Below are positions 57,681 through 64,000 of a stretch of DNA of 64,000 nucleotides, piece by piece. The notes beneath the pieces were generated by a model. It was not told the origin of the DNA, searched no databases, and was given only the letters and a program-made list of their open reading frames with translations. The position numbers were made by a program, and so were the translations under genes. This DNA comes from JANFXS01 sp022791155 (GTDB taxonomy: Bacteria; Bacillota; Clostridia; Lachnospirales; Anaerotignaceae), in contig CATJUX010000073.1 in assembly GCA_949743895.1 (NCBI GenBank), positions 23,156 through 87,155 on the forward strand, read 5' to 3'. Within the stretch, counting starts at the first letter, position 1. Every line of letters starts with the position of its first letter.

Positions 57681-58877
57681 TTATTTGTAGGCAGCTTCAA
57701 GAGCCTGAAGGAAATCGTTGATCAAATCCTGCTCGTTTTCAATGCCAACAGATATTCTCAAAAGACCGTCAGAAATGCCAATAGCCATTCTCTCTTCTTT
57801 TGTCATGTCGCTGTGTGAGCTCATTGGAGGATATGACATGGATGATCTATATCCGCCAAGAGTCATTGCATAGTGGCAAAGGTTAAGAGATCTCATAAAT
57901 TTGTTCATCTTGGCAGCATCTTCAGGAAGTTCAATGCTCAGCATTCCGCCATAGTTGCCATTGAACTGTTTTTTGGCAAGTTCATGCTGTGGATTGCTTT
58001 CAAGAGAAGGATGATATACTTTAAGAACATATGGAGATTTCTCAAGTGCAGCAGCAAGTGCAGCGGCGTTCTGGCTCTGTTTTTTAACACGGAGTTCCAT
58101 TGTTCTCATGCCGCGGCATGTGAGCCATGCTGAAAATGGATCGGCCTGTGTTCCAAGAAGAACTTGCATTTCGTGAATTTTTGCAATGAGCTCGGCACTT
58201 CCTGTGGCAGCGCCGCAAACAGCGTCGCTGTGGCCGTTGGCAAACTTTGTGAGGCTGTTCACAACTATGTCAGCGCCAAGTTTAAGAGGTTTTGCAAGCG
58301 CGCCTGTCATGAATGTGTTGTCAACAATGAGCAAAGAACCATTTTTGTGAGCAATGTCAGCAATGGCCTGAATGTCAGGAACATTGATCAATGGGTTTGC
58401 AACAGTCTCTGTATACAAAATTGATGTGTTTGGTTTGATTTTGGATTTAACATCCTCAATGTCTGTGAAGTCAGCAAATGTTGTCTCAAGGCCATATTTG
58501 CCAAGTATCTTTGTAAATATTTCAATTGTTTCGCCATAGAGTGTTTTGTCGGACAAAACGTGATCGCCAGCTTTTGTGTTGGCAATTATAGCAGTTGAGA
58601 TAGCAGCCATACCACTGGAGCAGCCAACAGAAGCCTCGCCCCCCTCAACATAGTTCATAAGCTCAATAAGCGCAGATCTGTTCGGGTTACGGTTTCTGTT
58701 ATAGCAGAATCCTTTTTCGTCATATCTTTTCTGCAAATCTTCAAGATCGGCCACATTATGAGCTGTTGACATGTGGATGGGAAGGGCCTCAGGGTTTGAA
58801 GTCGGTTCTCTGAAATAAGCACCAGCTTCGAGAATGTTTGTTTCAAAACTCAAATCCTCGTTAAATTCATTAAACAT
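57681..58877 (-). CDS. Cys/Met-metabolism PLP-dependent enzyme (methionine gamma-lyase-like)
   Basis: The 398-residue fold-type I PLP enzyme belongs to the cystathionine gamma-synthase / methionine gamma-lyase group: YNRNRNPN near residue 40, SSGMAAISTA (PLP phosphate), the aromatic Tyr in LYGET, VVDNTFMTG-like IVDNTFMTG and the Schiff-base Lys in SLTKFANGHSDAV. True methionine gamma-lyases have Cys two residues after that Tyr (YGC); here it is Glu (YGE). So gamma-lyase, synthase and sulfhydrylase roles are all open. GGAGG precedes the ATG. Confidence 0.9.
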   Translation of the reverse strand: MFNEFNEDLSFETNILEAGAYFREPTSNPEALPIHMSTAHNVADLEDLQKRYDEKGFCYNRNRNPNRSALIELMNYVEGGEASVGCSSGMAAISTAIIANTKAGDHVLSDKTLYGETIEIFTKILGKYGLETTFADFTDIEDVKSKIKPNTSILYTETVANPLINVPDIQAIADIAHKNGSLLIVDNTFMTGALAKPLKLGADIVVNSLTKFANGHSDAVCGAATGSAELIAKIHEMQVLLGTQADPFSAWLTCRGMRTMELRVKKQSQNAAALAAALEKSPYVLKVYHPSLESNPQHELAKKQFNGNYGGMLSIELPEDAAKMNKFMRSLNLCHYAMTLGGYRSSMSYPPMSSHSDMTKEERMAIGISDGLLRISVGIENEQDLINDFLQALEAAYK

Positions 58878-58918
58878 TTTGCTACCTCCTTAAATATTTT
58901 TGAATATTTTTATAATAT

Positions 58919-58944
58919 CCACTGCTTCATTTCAAAGACAGTGG
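58919..58944 (-). promoter_or_regulatory. Small hairpin in the PLP enzyme leader
   Basis: CCACTG and CAGTGG pair around a 14-base loop about 42 bases before the start codon. It is not a recognisable SAM riboswitch or T-box; the region is too short and lacks their cores. Confidence 0.35.
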
Positions 58945-59126
58945 TTATATTTTGCCTGATATAAAATTCAGTGATATATATATAAAAGAAACAAAGTTTC
59001 TTTTTTCCAAAAATAATCTAAAATTATGTCATTCAACGCTGTCGCCAAACTTTGAGAAATAAAAGACAGCCAAAATTGCGAAAAGCATCAAGCCTTTTTG
59101 ATCTCAACAGCCAATCGCTCCGTCGT

Positions 59127-60305
59127 TCACAGCATCGAAAGATGTTTCAGGAAATTTCCAAACGCAATGGCCGCTCCAGTGCCCACAAGATCGCCAAAGA
59201 ATCCCAAAACAATGCCAAATGATATCCAATTTGGATTGTGCGCTGCCGCAATGGCTGGCGCGGAAGATGTTCCGCCAAAATTTGCCATAAACCCAACTGA
59301 TGCCGTGAAGCAGTCAAGCTTGAATATGCGGCAGAGAATGCCCCAAACAATATACATAACAATGAGCATGATAAACACAAGCACAACAAATTGTGGCGCC
59401 TGAGTGCATTGGCTGAGGTCGGAATATGACATTGTTATGCAAAGGCTTAAATAGAGGAACACATTGGCAACTTCCTGCGCTCCTTTGAGCCTGTGTGCCG
59501 GAGTCAGTCCCAGCAATATTCCCAACACCGATGAGAGAACAACTCTCCAACCTGTGTTTGAAAGGAAGTTAACTTTAGGCAGCATTGGAATTGCAGTGTT
59601 TATAACAGCCGTGCCAATCAATGCAACGGCAAAAAGCATACAATAGTCAAGCATTTTTGGAGCAGTTCTGTCCATGTCCTTGTTTGCTTCTTCAATCCTT
59701 TTGGCTATTTCGTCAATGCCTTCTGTTGAAGCGTGCATAAACTTATTCCATTTTGATGTTCTAGGGATAAGCGCCATAGCAACAGAAAGTACAACCGTAA
59801 TGCCAATTGTGTCCATTAAAACGGCATATACATAGTCAACACCTTCAACTCCAAATGTCGAAGCAACAGCCTGCATATTGATTGTTTCACCCACAAACGA
59901 ACCTGTGACAGCAGCAATTGAGCCCCAAGCACCTTCTGGAAGCCATCTTTTCATCACCAAAAATGCAACCGTAAAACCAATCATCACCGATATTGTGGTG
60001 CAGAAAAACGAAATTATCATGCGTGGCCCCAGTTTGAATATATGTCTTATGTCGCATGTAAGCATAAACATGATAAGCATCATTGGCAAGAACGTGGAAT
60101 ACATAATGTCCTGTGCCGCAGTAACGCCCTCGGCGGCCGGATCCCAAACTCTGAAAGTTGCGGCCAGCGCAACGGCAATCATAAGAACAACCATTGACGG
60201 AATTGTCTGAAAAAACTTGCTGTCTTTATATTTTTTCTCCAGCCAAAATATTATAGCCATCATGGCAATCAAAAGGCCCAAAAAGCCTGCTGATGAAGTA
60301 ATCAC
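59127..60305 (-). CDS. DUF819 family membrane protein, putative transporter
   Basis: The 392-residue protein has about ten to eleven hydrophobic segments in two repeats. SFVGETINMQAVA near residue 135 and FGGTSSAPAIAAAHN near 355 are the Gly/polar-rich re-entrant parts of the DUF819 (YjcL) family. Members look like secondary carriers but no substrate is set. GTG 60305 follows GGGAGGG. It lies between the deacylase gene (73 bases upstream) and the PLP enzyme gene (249 bases downstream), same strand. Confidence 0.87.
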   Translation of the reverse strand: MITSSAGFLGLLIAMMAIIFWLEKKYKDSKFFQTIPSMVVLMIAVALAATFRVWDPAAEGVTAAQDIMYSTFLPMMLIMFMLTCDIRHIFKLGPRMIISFFCTTISVMIGFTVAFLVMKRWLPEGAWGSIAAVTGSFVGETINMQAVASTFGVEGVDYVYAVLMDTIGITVVLSVAMALIPRTSKWNKFMHASTEGIDEIAKRIEEANKDMDRTAPKMLDYCMLFAVALIGTAVINTAIPMLPKVNFLSNTGWRVVLSSVLGILLGLTPAHRLKGAQEVANVFLYLSLCITMSYSDLSQCTQAPQFVVLVFIMLIVMYIVWGILCRIFKLDCFTASVGFMANFGGTSSAPAIAAAHNPNWISFGIVLGFFGDLVGTGAAIAFGNFLKHLSML

Positions 60306-60378
60306 AATAAGCGCCCTCCCTATATTAAGTTGTAAAGGTTCAATTTTTCAAAATGTATAATCAGTTAAAATATGTAAA

Positions 60379-61341
60379 TCATATGCCGTATGTCACAATT
60401 GCATCTCCCTCGCTTATTCCAAGGGAAGTTGTCACAGAAACAATTATGGCGTCATACTCCGCGAAATATTCAACAATGAGGTTTCCAAAAACATCTTTAA
60501 TTTCGCCAAGCTTCTGTCCTTTTTTAACTCTGTCTTCTATGGCTACAGAAGGATACCAACAGCCTGTTGCTGTGGCTTCAAGCCAAAAATGCTTTGTGAA
60601 CTCAATCACTCCTTCAGGCTTTTTGACTTCCTCGTCAATTATTTTGAGAAATCTCATCACATTTCTGACGTCTTCCTTATAATCATCAACCTGTTCTCTT
60701 GTCCAAAGGCCATTTCCGCCTCTTTCAATGAGAAGTGAAGGAATTCCTCTTATGGCGCATGAATTGTAAGAACCTGTTGTTGCGCTTGATTTAAGCAAAT
60801 ATTTTGCATTCAAAACACATTTCGAAGCCTGATATGCATAGTCAAGTGCTTCCTTGTTTTCGCCAACTCCTGGGCAAAGAGTATATGGAGTCAGGCTTTC
60901 AGGAATGTCGCCGCCGTGCATATCAATATAGAAGTCGCACTTATCTTGATATTCAGTTGTGATTGTGTAGGCAATTTTGTCGCCAAGAGTTCCGTTTTTG
61001 TCGCCTGGGAAAAGTCTGTTCAAATTTTTTCTTTCTTCATCAGAGGGGCACACATATGCCAATCTTTCATAAAAGCCTGTCAGGTTGACGGGCTGAAGGA
61101 TAACAACCTGTCCGCATATTTCTTCCGGCTTCAGCTCCTGAGCCAATTCCATTGACGTTTCAATGCAAGGGTATTCCCCGCCATGGATTCCGCCTGTGAT
61201 GAGAAGTGTTTTTCCTTCTCTTGTTCCATTGATAACTGTGATTGGGAATTTATATCCCGTGTCCATGACTTCAGTGAATCCGCTCTTCTTTTCGCCTGGC
61301 TTTGCCGTTATGCCGCCAAAAACGATGCTTTCCTTGCTCAT
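60379..61341 (-). CDS. Succinylglutamate desuccinylase / aspartoacylase family hydrolase
   Basis: This M14-type zinc hydrolase removes an acyl group from an N-acyl amino acid or a related amide. From ATG 61341 it has 320 residues: ITGGIHGGEYPCIET (zinc ligands His and Glu), substrate residues in ERKNLNRLFPGD and the third ligand His in FYIDMHGGD. The C-terminal part holds a beta domain (GVIEFTKHFWLEATATGCW...). It is followed by the DUF819 membrane protein, which could bring in its substrate. Confidence 0.9.
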   Translation of the reverse strand: MSKESIVFGGITAKPGEKKSGFTEVMDTGYKFPITVINGTREGKTLLITGGIHGGEYPCIETSMELAQELKPEEICGQVVILQPVNLTGFYERLAYVCPSDEERKNLNRLFPGDKNGTLGDKIAYTITTEYQDKCDFYIDMHGGDIPESLTPYTLCPGVGENKEALDYAYQASKCVLNAKYLLKSSATTGSYNSCAIRGIPSLLIERGGNGLWTREQVDDYKEDVRNVMRFLKIIDEEVKKPEGVIEFTKHFWLEATATGCWYPSVAIEDRVKKGQKLGEIKDVFGNLIVEYFAEYDAIIVSVTTSLGISEGDAIVTYGI

Positions 61342-62036
61342 GCATAAGCACATCCTTTCTTAATGTATATCAAAATTCGAATGTCCTCAGCATGCTAATA
61401 CCCCCCCCCACCGTATATAAGCAGCAGGCTGCAGAACTTTCTGAACAACTGTTTTATGCCAACAAAACCTCTCTGTTTCACTGACTGACAGCTTTATCTT
61501 AAACCCTCAAGTAGCTATAGAGTCAATGAAAATAAAAACTTTTTATGCACTAACTTTTAAATTATCGCTATTGTCTTTAACACTCATGTTTTTTTGTCAG
61601 TTTTGATTTTTCTATATTAAAATATGTATAAAAAACGCACATTTTTGCATCTTCTTTTTGAGCGTTATTTTTCATGCGCTCATTCCATGATGTTCAATTT
61701 TTAATTCAGAACTTTTTCAAAATTTCCTGAACACTTTTTTGCTGGGCGCCGATCATAATTTCGTCAGTTGAATTGATTTCATTAAAATTATATTGAAATA
61801 CATTTGATGCCGACAGACGTTCTATGAGCATCACACCATGACTCTTCAAACTTTCAGTTGGCATTGAAGAAGCTGACAACTTAATTGCAGACTTCGCGCA
61901 GGCTCTTGAAGTTTTCGGCACATCATTGGCTTCTGCAAAAAACATTGACAATTCACATTGAATGCATTGAAAAAAACATATGAAAAAATGCCGGAATATG
62001 GTATACTTTATAAAAACAAATTTGAGGTGATATAAT
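61342..62036. other. Divergent intergenic region
   Basis: About 695 AT-rich bases between the deacylase gene and the B3/B4 gene. It contains a C9 tract at 61401-61409 and the B3/B4 ribosome binding site. An antisense frame at 61706-62263 overlaps the B3/B4 gene and is rejected. No RNA gene is recognisable. Confidence 0.5.
61401..61409. repeat. Homopolymer C9 tract (G9 on the transcript strand)
   Basis: Nine C in a row lie 60 bases upstream of the deacylase start in an AT-rich region. Tracts like this can change length during replication and so alter promoter spacing or a leader. Confidence 0.6.
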
Positions 62037-62699
62037 TTGAACATCAAAATTGACAGCGAAATGAAAGCAAAACATTCCAAAACCCGCCTTGGCTGCATAA
62101 AATATACAACATCTGTGGATGACACAAACGCGGAGTTATGGAACATAATAGAAAATGAAGTTATCCCGGATATATTAAAATCAATGGAAACAACTTCCAT
62201 AAACGAATTCAACAATGTCGCGCACTCCCGCGAGGCATATAAAGCTTTTGGCAAAGATCCCAACCGCTATCGCGTGTCGTCTGAAGCGCTTTACAGAAGA
62301 ATAAAACAGGGCAAGGGCATATACAAAATAAACACTGTTGTTGACACAAACAACCTCATTTCAATTGAGACAGGCTTTTCCGTTGGCTCATATGACTTGG
62401 CCAATGTGGCTGACGAAATAACTTTGCGCATCGGCTCCCAGGGTGAAAGCTATAAGGGCATTGGAAAAGACAACGTGAATGTTGAACATCTTCCTGTTTT
62501 GTGCGATTCAAAAGGCCCTTTTGGAAGCCCCACAAGCGATTCAACCCGCGCCATGATAACGTCGTCTTCCAAAGAAGTTTTGACAGTTATATACGATTTT
62601 TCAAGTGATTCAAACATAGAAAAGCTTCTTGAGGATGCCTCGCAAAAGTTCATAAAATATGCAAAGGCCGAAAACATAGAGACATTTGTGATCGACTGA
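62037..62699 (+). CDS. B3/B4-domain protein (PheRS beta-subunit-like, free-standing)
   Basis: The 220-residue protein matches the B3/B4 editing module of phenylalanyl-tRNA synthetase beta, here without the synthetase: YTTSVDDTNAELW, HSREAYKAFGKDPNRYRVSSEALYRRI and the SFDSTRAMITSS-like SDSTRAMITS segment. Free-standing members may act in clearing mischarged tRNA or on amino acid derivatives; not established. Start is TTG 62037 behind GAGGTGA. It is monocistronic. Confidence 0.87.
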   Translation: MNIKIDSEMKAKHSKTRLGCIKYTTSVDDTNAELWNIIENEVIPDILKSMETTSINEFNNVAHSREAYKAFGKDPNRYRVSSEALYRRIKQGKGIYKINTVVDTNNLISIETGFSVGSYDLANVADEITLRIGSQGESYKGIGKDNVNVEHLPVLCDSKGPFGSPTSDSTRAMITSSSKEVLTVIYDFSSDSNIEKLLEDASQKFIKYAKAENIETFVID

Positions 62700-62700
62700 C

Positions 62701-62811
62701 ATTATAAATTGGCTTATATTGACATAATTTCAAAAAACCGTTTCAGTTCACAATGCCATTTGTCAGGCACAAACAGAGCAATATATAAAACATATTCAAG
62801 CCAATTATAAT
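62701..62811. repeat. Spaced inverted repeat
   Basis: ATTATAAATTGGCTT (62701-62715) and AAGCCAATTATAAT (62798-62811) match except for one extra A, with 82 bases between. It starts right after the B3/B4 stop. It could be a large hairpin or the remains of a small mobile element; no target duplication is clear. Confidence 0.5.
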
Positions 62812-62961
62812 AACATAAAACAAACTAAGCTGATCAAACATAAAAGTTTTTTCAGCTTTTTTCTGCCAAAAATGCCCCTTCAATTGTGGTTTTATCATAT
62901 CTTTTGTGATATAATATTTTTTGTTATAAAAAATTTTTCAGCAAAGGAGGAATGAATAACT

Positions 62962-63765
62962 TTGAAAGACTTATACTCGATAGGTGAAGTCGCCAAAATC
63001 ATGGGAGTCTCTGTTCAAACTCTCAGATATTACAGCAGCATCAATCTCATCAATCCGGCTTATATAAACCCCACAACAGGCTATAGACACTATTCTGTTG
63101 AACAGCTTCATTTTATAGACAGAATTAAATATCTCCAAAAATTTGGCCTTAATTTGGAAGAAATTAAATCCATACTCGTTTCAAATGACATTAATTTGCT
63201 GCTTGAACTGCTTGAGAAGCGTGAAAAATTTTTTAAAGAGGAAATAAGCAAAATAAAAGATATTATAGATGACATTCAATGGTATAAAAACTACTTTACA
63301 TATATCGACAACAAAAACATAGACAGCAATTGTTATAATTTATATCTTCCAAAGAGATATATCGTGGCCGCCCAGTGCATACAGGGCGAGCCAAAACAGG
63401 ACTATCACGTGCGCCTCAACAAAATAAAAAACAGCGATAAATTCAAATCGCTGAAATATATGCGCCAGTTTTCATTAATTCTTGACTATGATTCTCTCAT
63501 CAACGCCGAGCTTAATCCTCTTTATCTTGGCATGTTTATAAAAGAGCCTCCTGGTTTTGAATCTGAAAATATAATCGAAATCCCTGAAGGCGACTATCTT
63601 TGTTTCAAAGCAAGAATATTAAGCGAAGGCTGGAATCCATATTTTGTCAAACTCTTTTTCAGCGGAAAAGAAAAGCCCTCCATAGTTCTGGCAAATGAAT
63701 ATGAAGACAGTTTATATGAATATTCCCGCTGTGTTTATGAAATTCAAATATTGATTCCACAATAA
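62962..63765 (+). CDS. MerR-family transcriptional regulator
   Basis: The 267-residue protein has the MerR winged helix (YSIGEVAKIMGVSVQTLRYYSSINLINP, then TTGYRHYSVEQLHFIDRIKYLQ), a dimerisation coiled coil (about 75-105) and a C-terminal effector domain of the GyrI-like size, with no Cys cluster, so an organic ligand is more likely than a metal. TTG 62962 is 11 bases after GGAGG; the nearer ATG at 62952 is in another frame and soon stops. Its target is not evident. Confidence 0.9.
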   Translation: MKDLYSIGEVAKIMGVSVQTLRYYSSINLINPAYINPTTGYRHYSVEQLHFIDRIKYLQKFGLNLEEIKSILVSNDINLLLELLEKREKFFKEEISKIKDIIDDIQWYKNYFTYIDNKNIDSNCYNLYLPKRYIVAAQCIQGEPKQDYHVRLNKIKNSDKFKSLKYMRQFSLILDYDSLINAELNPLYLGMFIKEPPGFESENIIEIPEGDYLCFKARILSEGWNPYFVKLFFSGKEKPSIVLANEYEDSLYEYSRCVYEIQILIPQ

Positions 63766-63774
63766 AATGCGAAA

Positions 63775-63811
63775 CGCCGCGGCCATTGAGAGGGGACTCA
63801 TAGCCGCGGTG
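63775..63811. terminator. GC-rich hairpin between convergent genes
   Basis: CGCCGCGGC pairs with GCCGCGGTG around a 19-base loop. TTTCGCATTTTATT follows on the minus strand; on the plus strand the T-run is poor. It ends the MerR gene or the minus-strand gene beyond 63901. Confidence 0.6.
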
Positions 63812-63900
63812 CTTCATTAAGGAAGTTATGTGGAATGTATAGGTTTACATATGTAACTTGTTATCATAATTAAAAAATTTCAACAAAATTTGAAAAGAAA

Positions 63901-64000
63901 TTATCTTCTTTCAATTTCTTTGCCTTCAGCGATGCAGTCATCATAGTACATGCCTTTGATGATCTGAACCAATGTTTTGAGGTCGCCGCAAAGAACGTCT
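63901..64000 (-). CDS. C-terminal end of an unidentified protein (cut by window edge)
   Basis: The last 32 codons of a minus-strand gene: DVLCGDLKTLVQIIKGMYYD then DCIAEGKEIERR and a TAA stop at 63901. The residues look like real coding sequence but are too few to assign. The rest lies beyond the window. Confidence 0.6.
   Translation of the reverse strand, partial: DVLCGDLKTLVQIIKGMYYDDCIAEGKEIERR

Noticed and set aside
58878..59126. SAM riboswitch or T-box before the sulfur amino acid enzyme
   Set aside because: The gap has only a small CCACTG/CAGTGG hairpin and none of the conserved cores of those elements.
61706..62263. Open frame of 185 codons on the minus strand
   Set aside because: It runs antisense to the well-supported B3/B4 gene and has no ribosome binding site.

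Overview
The window looks like chromosome of a low-GC, Gram-positive anaerobe of the class Clostridia, most likely a Lachnospirales-type organism. This rests on the order of the ribosomal-protein genes, a ClpC/McsA/McsB stress cluster, a type-Z S14, an extended L17, an energy-coupling-factor transporter beside the ribosomal genes, ferredoxin-type aldo/keto reductases and a YtaF-like (sporulation-family) membrane protein. The species cannot be named from sequence alone. Purine-rich GGAGG-type ribosome binding sites are strong throughout, and GTG or TTG starts are common. I see no tRNA, rRNA, CRISPR array, insertion sequence or prophage.

Positions 1-31,700 are mixed housekeeping and accessory genes. 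They hold mcsA-mcsB-clpC (clpC cut by the window edge) behind two CIRCE-like operators and without ctsR; a GH13 amylase overlapping a pseudouridine synthase; glmM-glmS; a fused msrAB; a metal-handling block (CsoR-like regulator with a His-rich tail, P1B ATPase, M20 hydrolase and two proteins of unknown function); recD2-comF-patatin; a YtaF-like protein; a P2-type cation ATPase; rplM-rpsI; and ecfA1-ecfA2-ecfT-truA.

Positions 31,700-55,800 are nearly all translation genes on the minus strand. One segment is rpmG-secE-nusG-rplK-rplA-rplJ-rplL. The other is the S10/spc/alpha run from rpsJ to rplQ, including secY, adk, map, a KOW protein, infA, rpmJ and rpoA. The two are separated by deoC and two paralogous aldo/keto reductases, where many Firmicutes carry rpoBC and the str operon. 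Several intergenic stretches here fold into candidate autoregulatory leaders: recognisable L10- and probable L13-type leaders, a matched pair of elements before rplK and rplA, and structured leaders before rpsJ, rplC, rpsM and rpoA.

Positions 55,800-64,000 hold a long stretch without genes, a TSCPD protein, a gamma-carbonic-anhydrase-like protein, and a PLP-dependent sulfur amino acid enzyme followed upstream by a DUF819 membrane protein and an aspartoacylase-like deacylase. A free-standing B3/B4-domain protein and a MerR regulator lie on the plus strand. The window ends inside an unidentified minus-strand gene.

The parts most likely to repay attention are the family of r-protein leaders, the metal block with its two unknown proteins, and the DUF819/deacylase/PLP cluster, which could be a salvage route for an acylated amino acid.
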